Shown piece by piece: positions 9,371 through 17,624 of a stretch of 64,000 bases of DNA. The notes below the pieces were generated by a model that saw nothing but the letters and a program-made list of their open reading frames with translations, was not told where the DNA came from and searched no databases. Position numbers and translations under genes: made by a program. The stretch lies in assembly GCF_036325985.1 (NCBI RefSeq), contig NZ_JAUHLI010000016.1, positions 1 to 64,000 of the forward strand. Direction: 5' to 3'. How positions within the stretch are numbered: the stretch's first letter is position 1; every line of letters starts with the position of its first letter. The DNA comes from Alkalimonas cellulosilytica. Lineage in GTDB: Bacteria; Pseudomonadota; Gammaproteobacteria; Enterobacterales; Alteromonadaceae.

Positions 9371-10342
9371 TTAACTTGAGCGGCCGACCGATAAGTCAGC
9401 CAGTTGTAACAACGCTGTTTTGTAGGGGCTGTCGGCCAGAATATCCAGTGCCTGCTTGGCTTTCTCCGCTTCTTGCTCAGCTTTTCTGCGGGTGTAGCCA
9501 AAGGCGTCGGTTTGCTGCATGGCAGCCATGATCGCATCTAAGTATTGCAGGCCATTACCATCGGTGATGGCACTACGTATAAGCGCCTGCTGCTCGCAAT
9601 CACCATGTTTTAACGCATGGATCAGCGGTAGGGTCGGCTTGCCTTCAGCCAAATCATCACCGATGTTTTTACCAAGCTCAGCCTGATCAGCCTGGTAATC
9701 AAGCACATCATCAATCAGCTGAAAGGCGGTACCCAGATGCAGGCCATAGGCGCGCATGGCATTCACTACCGATTCAGGTTGATCTGCCAAAATAGCAGCA
9801 AGCTCGGTAGCCGCTTCAAACAATTTAGCAGTTTTGCAATAAATGACTTGCAGATAATTGGCTTCACTGGTGTCGGCATCGTGCACATTCATCAGCTGCA
9901 GCACTTCACCTTCGGCGATTTTATTAGTGGCATCGGCCAGAATGGACATCACTTCCATCCGCTTGAGCGATACCATCAGCTGAAAAGCACGGGTGTAGAG
10001 AAAGTCCCCAACCAACACACTGGCTTGGTTACCAAAGACGGCATTGGCGGTTTCTTTTCCACGGCGCAGCGTCGACTCATCGACCACATCATCGTGCAGC
10101 AGGGTAGCGGTATGGATAAATTCAATGATGGTCGCCAGGGTAATATGATCCTGGCCCTGATAACCCACTGCTCGGGCAGCCAAAGTAGTCAGCAAAGGGC
10201 GCAGCCGTTTGCCACCGCTATTGACGATGTAAATGCCTAGCTGGTTGATTAACGCTACATCCGATGTCAGCTGAGAAAAAATATGTTGGTTGACTGCAGC
10301 CATATCGTCCTGAGATAACTGCCGGATCTGCTCTGGTAACAT
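9371..10342 (-). CDS. ispB: octaprenyl diphosphate synthase IspB
   Basis: A 323-residue trans-polyprenyl diphosphate synthase that makes the quinone side chain. The first aspartate-rich motif is LLHDDVVDESTLRRG near residue 85 and the second is LIDDVLDYQAD near residue 212. The KRLRPLL substrate-binding block lies near residue 46. The ATG at 10342 gives exactly the E. coli length; an in-frame TTG one codon earlier is less likely. It is divergent from rplU, the classic ispB/rplU-rpmA layout. Confidence 0.95.
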   Translation of the reverse strand: MLPEQIRQLSQDDMAAVNQHIFSQLTSDVALINQLGIYIVNSGGKRLRPLLTTLAARAVGYQGQDHITLATIIEFIHTATLLHDDVVDESTLRRGKETANAVFGNQASVLVGDFLYTRAFQLMVSLKRMEVMSILADATNKIAEGEVLQLMNVHDADTSEANYLQVIYCKTAKLFEAATELAAILADQPESVVNAMRAYGLHLGTAFQLIDDVLDYQADQAELGKNIGDDLAEGKPTLPLIHALKHGDCEQQALIRSAITDGNGLQYLDAIMAAMQQTDAFGYTRRKAEQEAEKAKQALDILADSPYKTALLQLADLSVGRSS

Positions 10343-10457
10343 CAAAAACCGCTTTGTTTAAGGGATGAAATTGCGGCAATTCTACACCAAGGGCCAAAGG
10401 GACTCCAAGTGAAACGGGATCCTTTTGCCAGTGAAGGGATCTTTTTCGAATTTGCAC

Positions 10458-10486
10458 TTGCGGGGGCAGGGGAAATTGCGTACAAT
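10458..10486 (+). promoter_or_regulatory. sigma70-type promoter for rplU-rpmA
   Basis: A -35 element TTGCGG (10458-10463) and a -10 element TACAAT (10481-10486) are separated by 17 bp. They lie 70 bp before the rplU start, in the divergent ispB-rplU intergenic region. Predicted from consensus match only. Confidence 0.6.
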
Positions 10487-10509
10487 TCGCGCCCTGTGAA
10501 TTGAATTAA

Positions 10510-10537
10510 CACGCCTCTTCTATTATGCACAGGCGTG
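10510..10537 (+). promoter_or_regulatory. hairpin in the rplU 5' leader
   Basis: An inverted repeat CACGCCT (10510-10516) and AGGCGTG (10531-10537) with a 14-base loop lies in the predicted leader, 18 bases before the rplU ATG. Position and stability would fit autogenous control by a ribosomal protein, but this is inference from structure alone. Confidence 0.35.
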
Positions 10538-10555
10538 CTTTGTACGGAGTTAACT

Positions 10556-10864
10556 ATGTACGCGGTTTTCCAAAGTGGTGGTAAACAGCACCGTGTGACT
10601 GAAGGTCAGACCCTGCGTCTTGAAAAGCTGGACTTAGATGCTGGCGCCACAGTCGAATTTGCCCCTTTGATGGTAGCAAATGGTGAGAACATCAGCATTG
10701 GCACCCCTGTTCTTGAAGGTAGCAAAGTGGTTGCGGAAGTGGTCAGTCATGGCCGTCATGATAAAATTAAAATCGTGAAGTTCCGTCGTCGTAAGCATTC
10801 ACGTAAGCAGATGGGCCACCGTCAGTGGTTCACTGAAGTGAAAATTACCAGCATTAGCGCGTAA
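10556..10864 (+). CDS. rplU: 50S ribosomal protein L21
   Basis: A 102-residue ribosomal protein L21, a 23S rRNA-binding component of the large subunit. It starts with the conserved MYAVFQSGGKQHRV and carries the family block KIKIVKFRRRKHSRKQMGHRQ near the C-terminus. The ATG at 10556 matches the universal N-terminus and has a GGAG site nearby; the frame is open seven codons further upstream. It forms an operon with rpmA, 17 bp downstream. Confidence 0.97.
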   Translation: MYAVFQSGGKQHRVTEGQTLRLEKLDLDAGATVEFAPLMVANGENISIGTPVLEGSKVVAEVVSHGRHDKIKIVKFRRRKHSRKQMGHRQWFTEVKITSISA

Positions 10865-10881
10865 TCGAGGAGTACTGAACC

Positions 10882-11139
10882 ATGGCAAGTAAAAAAGGTG
10901 TAGGTAGTACCCGTAACGGTCGCGATTCAGAAGCTAAACGCTTAGGCGTTAAGCGCTTCGGTGGTGAGTCTGTGTTAGCGGGTAACATCATTGTTCGTCA
11001 GCGTGGAACCAAGTTCCATGCCGGTAATAACGTAGGTATTGGCCGTGACCATACCTTGTTTGCCCTGTCTGACGGCAAAGTGCAGTTTGAAGTCAAAGGC
11101 GAGCACAATCGCAAATACGTCAGCATCGTTGCTGAGTAA
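10882..11139 (+). CDS. rpmA: 50S ribosomal protein L27
   Basis: An 85-residue ribosomal protein L27, whose N-terminal tail reaches the peptidyl-transferase centre. The conserved start MASKKGVGSTRNGRDSE and the block GGESVLAGNIIVRQRGTKFH are present. An AGGAG site precedes the ATG. A GC-rich intrinsic terminator follows at 11159, separating it from obgE. Confidence 0.97.
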   Translation: MASKKGVGSTRNGRDSEAKRLGVKRFGGESVLAGNIIVRQRGTKFHAGNNVGIGRDHTLFALSDGKVQFEVKGEHNRKYVSIVAE

Positions 11140-11158
11140 GCTTCCTGCTGCGATAAGA

Positions 11159-11182
11159 CCCCGCCCTGGTGCGGGGTTTTTT
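11159..11182 (+). terminator. intrinsic terminator after rpmA
   Basis: The stem CCCCGC (11159-11164) pairs with GCGGGG (11171-11176) across a six-base loop and is followed by six T residues. It lies 20 bp after the rpmA stop. Confidence 0.85.
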
Positions 11183-11294
11183 GTATCTGCTGACCGTGAA
11201 ACAGACTGCGAAGGTTTTGCTGCGGGTACTTTGGTATATACTAGTGCTAGGCGTGAGTCGATGCACCCATATTCTTTGAATCAGGTAACCACAG

Positions 11295-12464
11295 ATGAAA
11301 TTTGTTGATGAAGCCGTGATCCGGGTTGAAGCCGGTGATGGCGGGAACGGAATAATCAGTTTTCTACGCGAAAAATTTATTTCCAAAGGTGGCCCGAATG
11401 GGGGAGACGGTGGAGATGGTGGTGATGTGTATCTGGTGGCCGATACCAACCTGAACACCTTGGTGGATTATCAGTTTGAACGCTTTCACCGTGCTGAGCG
11501 TGGTCAAAATGGCATGAGTAAGAACTGCACCGGAAAACGTGGTGAGGATTTGGAATTACGGGTACCGGTAGGCACCCGCGCCATCGACATTGACACCAAT
11601 GAAGTGATAGGTGATTTGACCAAAGCAGGTCAGCGTTTACGGGTCGCCAAAGGCGGCTGGCATGGCTTGGGTAACGCCCGTTTTACCAGCAGTACCAACC
11701 GGGCACCCCGTAAAAAGACCAATGGTACCCCAGGAGAAATCCGCAATTTGCAGCTGGAATTAATGCTGCTGGCCGATGTAGGCTTGCTTGGGCTGCCCAA
11801 TGCCGGTAAGTCGACCCTAATTCGCTCTGTATCGGCTGCTAAGCCTAAAGTTGCTGATTATCCTTTCACCACACTAGTACCAAATTTAGGGGTGGTACGG
11901 GTCGATGCACACCGCTCTTTCGTGATTGCTGATATTCCTGGTTTGATTGAAGGGGCTTCTGAAGGTGCTGGTTTGGGTATTCAGTTCTTACGCCATCTGG
12001 AGCGTTGTCGTTTGTTAATACATCTGGTCGATGTATTACCCGCCGATGGTTCAGATCCGGCAGAGAACGCCAAAGTGATTGTCGAGGAACTGCAGAAGTA
12101 CAGCCGCAAGCTGGCTGACAAACCTCGTTGGTTGGTATTCAATAAAACTGATTTAGTACTGGACGATGAGCTGGCTGAGATCCAGGCAAAGGTCATTGCG
12201 GCGCTTCACTGGGAAAACCCAGTCTACAGCATAGCTGCTGCCAGTAGCACCGGTACCAAGGAGCTGGCCAAAGCCGTGTTCGATTATCTTGATGAGTTGC
12301 CAAGAGAACAGGAGCAAGCGGATGCTGCCGACCCTGAGCAATTTAAATGGCATGATGATGAGCCGGTGCATGCTCAGCCAGTGCATCAGCCGCATGATGA
12401 TGACTTTGATGATGACGATGACGACGATGATGATTATGAAGTCGAAGTCATTTATCAGCGTTAG
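11295..12464 (+). CDS. obgE: GTPase ObgE/CgtA
   Basis: A 389-residue Obg GTPase that acts in 50S assembly and stress control. The glycine-rich Obg fold covers residues 1-158 (GDGGNGIISFLREKF and similar), followed by the G domain with P-loop GLPNAGKST, DIPGLIEGA (G3) and NKTDL (G4). The C-terminal 40 residues are very acidic, with a run of nine aspartates close to the end. A -10-like TATACT occurs at 11237, so the gene may have its own promoter. The E. coli neighbour yhbE is absent. folA follows after 11 bp. Confidence 0.96.
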   Translation: MKFVDEAVIRVEAGDGGNGIISFLREKFISKGGPNGGDGGDGGDVYLVADTNLNTLVDYQFERFHRAERGQNGMSKNCTGKRGEDLELRVPVGTRAIDIDTNEVIGDLTKAGQRLRVAKGGWHGLGNARFTSSTNRAPRKKTNGTPGEIRNLQLELMLLADVGLLGLPNAGKSTLIRSVSAAKPKVADYPFTTLVPNLGVVRVDAHRSFVIADIPGLIEGASEGAGLGIQFLRHLERCRLLIHLVDVLPADGSDPAENAKVIVEELQKYSRKLADKPRWLVFNKTDLVLDDELAEIQAKVIAALHWENPVYSIAAASSTGTKELAKAVFDYLDELPREQEQADAADPEQFKWHDDEPVHAQPVHQPHDDDFDDDDDDDDDYEVEVIYQR

Positions 12465-12475
12465 GGAGTGGCGGT

Positions 12476-12964
12476 ATGATTTCGATGATCGCTGCCATGG
12501 CACAGCATCGGGTGATTGGGCTGGACAATGCGATGCCCTGGCATATGCCAGCCGATTTGCAACACTTTAAGCGCCTGACAATGGGAAAAACCGTATTGAT
12601 GGGGCGAAAAACTTATGACTCCATTGGCCGCGCCTTACCCCATCGTCGTAATTTGGTGGTAAGCCGTCAGCCAGCACCATTACAAACAGATGCAGAGTGG
12701 TTTGCCAGCCTGGAGGCAGCGTTAGCGGCCACCAGCTCTGATGAAGAAGTGATGGTCATGGGCGGGGCAGAGATCTATCGTCAGTGTTTGCCAAAGGCAC
12801 AGCGCTTGTACCTCACGGAAATTGATGCTGAATTGGCTGGCGATACCTGGTTCCCTGATTACCATGCAGTGGCCAACTGGCAATTAATTGCGCAGGAAAA
12901 GCATGCGGCAGACCCAAAGAATCCGTATGCGTATCAGTTTATTACTCTGCAACGAGTGGTTTAG
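12476..12964 (+). CDS. folA: dihydrofolate reductase
   Basis: A 162-residue type I dihydrofolate reductase that makes tetrahydrofolate from dihydrofolate with NADPH. The N-terminus MISMIAAMAQHRVIGLDNAM carries the Met20-loop sequence, the catalytic acid is the Asp of MPADLQHF, and NADPH-binding blocks GRKTYDSIG and MGGAEIYRQ are present. Length matches E. coli FolA (159). It starts 11 bp after obgE and is probably cotranscribed with it. Confidence 0.95.
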   Translation: MISMIAAMAQHRVIGLDNAMPWHMPADLQHFKRLTMGKTVLMGRKTYDSIGRALPHRRNLVVSRQPAPLQTDAEWFASLEAALAATSSDEEVMVMGGAEIYRQCLPKAQRLYLTEIDAELAGDTWFPDYHAVANWQLIAQEKHAADPKNPYAYQFITLQRVV

Positions 12965-13039
12965 TTGATCAACATTTGCGCAGGCTGCAACATGTTGCTA
13001 CTATGATTTTATCGCTGATGTGTATTTGAGGAGACGTAG

Positions 13040-13414
13040 ATGAAGTTGTTGCCTACTATGCTTTGCAGTGCTGTGCTAGCCGGAGCTATGGTCTATGCAC
13101 CGGTGGCTTCTGCTGATCAGCAACTGGCTGCCTCCATGTGTGACTATGTGGCTGCAGATGATCGTAATCGTTTTCGTAAGGTGTTGAGTGATTATCGGTT
13201 ACGACTGCGAAATATTTACGATGGTGTGATTTGCAATGGTGAGAGCCTGGTGCGCCATGCATTTCGCAGCAATGCCAACGATGTTGGCGAGTTTATTATT
13301 CGCCAATTACCTGGCTCACAAATAGCTGACTCGGGCGATGTGGAGTGGGCGCAGGCTAATGGTTTTGGTGATACGCCCTTGTTTGCTTCATTGCAAGAGC
13401 GAGCTGGCAGCTAA
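13040..13414 (+). CDS. DUF3718 family secreted small protein (copy 2)
   Basis: A 124-residue protein with a signal peptide of about 25 residues (MKLLPTMLCSAVLAGAMVYA, then an SADQ cleavage region). The mature part is paralogous to the gene at 8913: shared blocks are DDRN, RLRNIYDG, a Cys in VICNG and VEWAQANGFG against IEWANNNGLG. Two conserved cysteines are kept. A strong GAGGAG site precedes the ATG. Function is unknown. It is followed by a very strong bidirectional terminator. Confidence 0.78.
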   Translation: MKLLPTMLCSAVLAGAMVYAPVASADQQLAASMCDYVAADDRNRFRKVLSDYRLRLRNIYDGVICNGESLVRHAFRSNANDVGEFIIRQLPGSQIADSGDVEWAQANGFGDTPLFASLQERAGS

Positions 13415-13424
13415 TACCCTGTTA

Positions 13425-13464
13425 CCCATAAAAAAATCCGCCGGCTGGCGGATTTTTTTATGGG
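13425..13464. terminator. bidirectional intrinsic terminator
   Basis: A perfect 18-bp inverted repeat with a four-base loop (GGCT at 13443-13446). The stem contains A7 on one arm and T7 on the other, so it forms a GC core with a U-tract on either strand. It lies between the convergent DUF3718 gene and the chemoreceptor gene and serves both. Confidence 0.92.
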
Positions 13465-13478
13465 GATTGTGCCAGAAA

Positions 13479-15488
13479 TCAGACCTTGAATTGATCAACT
13501 GACTGGCGCAGTTCTTCCGCCAAGCGAGCCACTTCATGGCTTGAGTCTGAGGTTTGCTCAGCGCCTGAGGCAGTCTCTTCTGCAATAGATACAATGGACT
13601 CCAGCAGTTGGCTGATATCATTGGCAACCTGGTTCTGCTCTTCTGCCGCATGGGCGATTTGCTCACTCATATCGCGGGCCTGGTGCACAGCGTGGGTGAT
13701 GGAGTCAAGCGCCTTGTCCTGAATATCGGTTTGCGCCACGCAGTTCTCAGCTTGCTTCTTGCCTTTCTTCATCGCCTCTACTGCATTCTGGGCACCCTTT
13801 TGCAGTACTTCTATCATCGCCTGGATCTCTTGCGTTGACGCCTGCGTTTTGCTGGCCAGCGAGCGTACTTCATCGGCAACTACGGCAAAACCCCGACCTT
13901 GCTCACCCGCCCGGGCGGCCTCGATGGCGGCATTCAGCGCCAGCAGGTTGGTTTGCTCAGCAATGCCGCGAATAACATCCAGGATACTACCAATTGATGC
14001 ACTGTCCTGATGCAGTTTATTGATCACCAGTGATGCTTGTTCTACCTCGTGCGACAGCTCGGTAATGATTTTTTTGTTGGTTTGAGAAATCCCTTTTACG
14101 CGCTCTGCTTCACTGTCGGCATTCTTGATTTCAGCCAAGGCATCGCCTGCACTTTGCATCACGCCTTGTGACGTGCTGCTCATTTCAGTGGTTGCCGTAG
14201 CCGCTTGAGTGACTTGAGATTTCTGCTCTTTAATTGCGCCACCTGTTTGAACGGTAATGGCTGAGGTTTGCTCAGAAGCGGCTGCAAGTTGGGTAGAGCG
14301 GGATATAATCCCCTGAATCAGTTGCTGCAAACTTTCGATCACTTTATTGCAATTGCGCGATAGTTCAGCAAACTCATCATGGCCTTTGACCTCGAGTTTA
14401 CGGGTTAAATCACCAGAAGCCACGATGCCTAAAATTTGATTGACCCGGTGCAGCGGTTGAGTGATGCTGCGTACCGTCCAAATGGTAATACCTGCGGCCA
14501 GGACCACTGAGATGAACATCACGATAAAGTTAAAGGTGACTGCGTTACTCACCGTACTGGCTGAGGTTTGTTGAATGGCATCGGCTGCATTGCGGGCTTG
14601 GTTAAGCAGTGTATTCAGCTGATTAAGACCCGAGTTTGCGTGTTGCTCGGTTTGCTCCAGTAGTGTCTCTGCTGCTTCTATCGATTGTAAATGTTGCTCT
14701 TTCAGGCGTGTCAGGCCTTGACTACCAGATAGTAATTGCTCAATTTCTGCTATTTTCTCAGCCAAATCGGAGATTAAATCAAGGCTGCCGGCCTGCTGTT
14801 GAACCGTCGAAAAATTCTGGGTTAGCTCACTCAGGCGAAAAGTCAGTTCATTGCCGACGGTCGTTGCAATCACAGGGTTCTCAGTGCGAATCAGATCGAC
14901 TGCCGTGCTTATTAATGTGTTTAACCCCATTTCAATCTGAGTTGCCGCTTGATACGCATCAGGAAACCGGTTACGTACATCGCGCACATCGGTGAAGTCG
15001 AGAATAAACATGGCTGCGTCATCCGATGCTGTTTCCAGTGCTTCCATGCGCTGATTTAAATTATCTCGTAAGGTCAGGCGGTTGGTCAGTTCTTCAAACA
15101 AACGATCGCTGGCAGGCAAAAACTGGTTATAGACTTCACGTACCTGGCTGTAAGCAGACCTGAGTTCATCTTCATTTTCAAGAGCCTGCTGTAAGTTTTG
15201 AGCAGAGCGGTTGAAGGTTTCCCGTTCCTGATTAAACTGCCGTTGGAAACGGCTGATCTCATCAACTTCCGTGGCATAAAAAGCCTGCAAACTGATCTTG
15301 CTTAAAATAACAAACTGGCTTTGCAAGGCCGAGCTGTTTTCCAGTGCCGGGATGGATACGTTGTTGACCTGAGTGGTGGAGTTGTTGATGCTGTTCAGGC
15401 TAAGATAGGCTGATATACCAATGAGCAGCAGTAGTAAGGAGATGATGCCGAAGCCACCAATGACCCTGAGCGCTACAGTTAACTTCAT
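13479..15488 (-). CDS. methyl-accepting chemotaxis protein, HBM-type sensor
   Basis: A 669-residue transmembrane chemoreceptor. TM1 is at about residues 8-30. A periplasmic, nearly all-helical domain of about 285 residues resembles the helical bimodular (HBM) sensor of McpS-type receptors. TM2 is at about 318-340, followed by HAMP and a cytoplasmic signalling domain with the hairpin tip EQTNLLALNAAIEAARAGEQ. HBM receptors known elsewhere bind organic acids; the ligand here is unknown. The gene stands alone behind the bidirectional terminator. Confidence 0.9.
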   Translation of the reverse strand: MKLTVALRVIGGFGIISLLLLLIGISAYLSLNSINNSTTQVNNVSIPALENSSALQSQFVILSKISLQAFYATEVDEISRFQRQFNQERETFNRSAQNLQQALENEDELRSAYSQVREVYNQFLPASDRLFEELTNRLTLRDNLNQRMEALETASDDAAMFILDFTDVRDVRNRFPDAYQAATQIEMGLNTLISTAVDLIRTENPVIATTVGNELTFRLSELTQNFSTVQQQAGSLDLISDLAEKIAEIEQLLSGSQGLTRLKEQHLQSIEAAETLLEQTEQHANSGLNQLNTLLNQARNAADAIQQTSASTVSNAVTFNFIVMFISVVLAAGITIWTVRSITQPLHRVNQILGIVASGDLTRKLEVKGHDEFAELSRNCNKVIESLQQLIQGIISRSTQLAAASEQTSAITVQTGGAIKEQKSQVTQAATATTEMSSTSQGVMQSAGDALAEIKNADSEAERVKGISQTNKKIITELSHEVEQASLVINKLHQDSASIGSILDVIRGIAEQTNLLALNAAIEAARAGEQGRGFAVVADEVRSLASKTQASTQEIQAMIEVLQKGAQNAVEAMKKGKKQAENCVAQTDIQDKALDSITHAVHQARDMSEQIAHAAEEQNQVANDISQLLESIVSIAEETASGAEQTSDSSHEVARLAEELRQSVDQFKV

Positions 15489-15604
15489 AAAAACTCCCGA
15501 TGGACTGGCCTGTCAGACATGTTAAGAGAAAAGTCTGTTGAATCAGCCATTAGTTTAGCTAAATTCATGCTGAATACCAAAACCAAAGTAGCCAGAGTGC
15601 TTTA

Positions 15605-16429
15605 TTAGTCTGTGAGCAGCATGGTTTTTTTCTGATATCCTTGCACACTATACCGCTGTTTTGTCTGAATACAATAGGCTGTTAACAGATTCCCCCAGAC
15701 GCAGCCAGTGTCAAGCGCTATCGCCTTGGGATGTGGGCAAGCGCCATTTAATGCTGCCCAGTGACCAAACAGGATGGTCGTGTCTGCTTGCTCAGGCCAG
15801 AAGTCAAACCATGGTTTCAGCTCACTGAGGCTGGTTGGCTCCCCTTTTTCGTTTAGCTCCAGCCGGCCATCGGCATGACAGAAACGCATCCGGGTCAGTG
15901 CATTGATGGTAAAGCGCAGCTGATCCGATGCATTGTCCTGAGCTGACCAACGACAGGGCTCATTGCCATACATGCTGGCTGTCAGGGATTGTGCATCCAG
16001 TTGCAGTGCTTGAGATACTTTTTGGGCTTGAGTTATCGCCAAGGCGCGATCCCAGCCGGGTGGAATGCCGGCATGGACCAGCAAATATTCTTCATCCGGG
16101 CTATGGATAAGCGGTTGTTGCTCTAGCCAGTGCACGAGTTCACCAAAATCAGCAGCTTGCTGAAGCGCATCCAGCTGATCACTGGCTTTAATACGGCCAT
16201 AACCATAGTAGCTGGCAATCAGGTTCAGATCATGGTTGCCAAGTACTGTGACCGCAGCGCTTTCAAGGCTCTGAATAAAACGCACTGTTTCCAGCGATTT
16301 AGGGCCCCGGGCGACTAGATCGCCACATAACCACAATTCATCCTGACGCTCATTAAAATCGAGAGCGCTCAGTAAATGCTGCAGTTGGTCATAGCAACCC
16401 TGAATATCACCAATGACGTAACTGGCCAC
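15605..16429 (-). CDS. apaH: bis(5'-nucleosyl)-tetraphosphatase, symmetrical (ApaH)
   Basis: A 274-residue metallophosphoesterase that splits Ap4A into two ADP and can decap RNA. Metal-binding motifs are all present: GDIQGCYDQL, CGDLVARGP, LGNHDLN and HAGIPPGWD. Length matches E. coli (280). The start is GTG at 16429 with AGGAA upstream. It is the last gene of the lptD-surA-pdxA-rsmA-apaG-apaH operon, 11 bp after apaG. Confidence 0.95.
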   Translation of the reverse strand: MASYVIGDIQGCYDQLQHLLSALDFNERQDELWLCGDLVARGPKSLETVRFIQSLESAAVTVLGNHDLNLIASYYGYGRIKASDQLDALQQAADFGELVHWLEQQPLIHSPDEEYLLVHAGIPPGWDRALAITQAQKVSQALQLDAQSLTASMYGNEPCRWSAQDNASDQLRFTINALTRMRFCHADGRLELNEKGEPTSLSELKPWFDFWPEQADTTILFGHWAALNGACPHPKAIALDTGCVWGNLLTAYCIQTKQRYSVQGYQKKTMLLTD

Positions 16430-16440
16430 GTTGGTTCCTG

Positions 16441-16815
16441 TTAATGCAAAATATTGGGCAGCGCCAGCCGGAACAATGGAATTTCAACCTGAAACTCCTG
16501 CTGGGTTTGATCCAGCATGATGTAGTGGCCTTGCATGGTACCGACCGGCGTTTCCAGAATGGCACCACTGGTGTAACTGTATTTTTCATTCGGTGCCAGC
16601 ACTGGCTGCTCGCCAACCACACCGTCGCCATCGACCTCGACCTGTTTGCCATTTGCATCGCTGATTAACCAGTGTCGGCGAAGCAGCTGCACGGTTTCAG
16701 CACTTTTATTTTCTATCTGGATGCTGTAAGCAAAGACATATTTATGCTCATCAGGCACTGACTGGGCCGCGATGTAAAAGGTCTCGGCTGTCACCAGGAT
16801 ATCTGCTGGATTCAT
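16441..16815 (-). CDS. apaG: ApaG protein
   Basis: A 124-residue single-domain ApaG protein with an immunoglobulin-like beta fold; its biochemical role is not settled. Family blocks seen are FAYSIQIENKSAETVQLLRRHW, split by few changes from E. coli, and GTMQGHYIMLDQ near residue 90. The ATG overlaps the rsmA stop in an ATGA arrangement, indicating translational coupling. Confidence 0.94.
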   Translation of the reverse strand: MNPADILVTAETFYIAAQSVPDEHKYVFAYSIQIENKSAETVQLLRRHWLISDANGKQVEVDGDGVVGEQPVLAPNEKYSYTSGAILETPVGTMQGHYIMLDQTQQEFQVEIPLFRLALPNILH

Positions 16816-17624
16816 AAGGGCTTACTTTCCTGTTGCTGAGTGGCTAGCCAGCGGCCAATGCGGATAAAATCATCGACCGACAACTGTTCCGGGCGCTGGC
16901 CCGGATCAAGACCAAGCGCTTCCAGCTGCTCAGCCGTAGCCAGATTGCCAAGGCAGTTGCGCAGTGTTTTACGGCGCTGATTAAACGCTTCCAGGCAGAC
17001 CTGATTCAATAAATGAACCGGTACCTGCTCCGCTTCTGGCCGGTTGCGGGGGAGCAGTCGTACTACGGCAGAGTCTACTTTGGGGGCTGGTTTAAAAGCG
17101 CCTGGGCCAACTTCTACCACCGGTAAAGCCTCACAATAATATTGCGTCATCACAGTTAAGCGGCCAAAGGCTTTACTGCCAGGTGCAGCTGTCATGCGTT
17201 GCACGACTTCCTTTTGCAACATGAAGTGCATGTTTTCAATCAACGGGCAAAAGTTGAACAGATGAAACAGTAGCGGCGTTGAAATATTGTACGGCAGATT
17301 GCCGAATATTTTCATTTTTTTACCAGGCTGAGCCAGGCTGGCAAAATCAAACTTCATCGCATCAGTCTGAATAATCGTAAGTTTATCCGACAAGGTTGGA
17401 TGCTGCTCAAGACGAGCGGCCAAATCCCTATCCAGCTCAATCACCGTCAATCGATCGGTACGCTCGGCCACAGGTTCGGTAATGGCGCCAAGACCCGGAC
17501 CAATTTCAATTAGTATTTCACCGGCTTGAGGGCGAATGGCTTTGACAATGCGTTCAATCACGACAGGATCGTGCAAAAAGTTCTGCCCAAAACGTTTTCT
17601 GGCTTTGTGTTCTGGTTGGTTCAT
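16812..17624 (-). CDS. rsmA: 16S rRNA dimethyladenosine transferase RsmA/KsgA
   Basis: A 270-residue SAM-dependent enzyme that dimethylates A1518 and A1519 of 16S rRNA late in 30S assembly. It begins with the family block KRFGQNFLHDPVV; motif I is EIGPGLGAITEP near residue 42, and the catalytic NLPYNIS lies near residue 114. The ATG overlaps the pdxA stop as TAATG, and its own stop overlaps the apaG start, so translation is coupled on both sides. Confidence 0.96.
   Translation of the reverse strand: MNQPEHKARKRFGQNFLHDPVVIERIVKAIRPQAGEILIEIGPGLGAITEPVAERTDRLTVIELDRDLAARLEQHPTLSDKLTIIQTDAMKFDFASLAQPGKKMKIFGNLPYNISTPLLFHLFNFCPLIENMHFMLQKEVVQRMTAAPGSKAFGRLTVMTQYYCEALPVVEVGPGAFKPAPKVDSAVVRLLPRNRPEAEQVPVHLLNQVCLEAFNQRRKTLRNCLGNLATAEQLEALGLDPGQRPEQLSVDDFIRIGRWLATQQQESKPL

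Noticed and set aside
12153..12503. 116-codon minus-strand frame with poly-Ile/Val over the obgE tail
   Set aside because: It is the antisense reading of the GAT/GAC aspartate tract, which gives Ile/Val by necessity.
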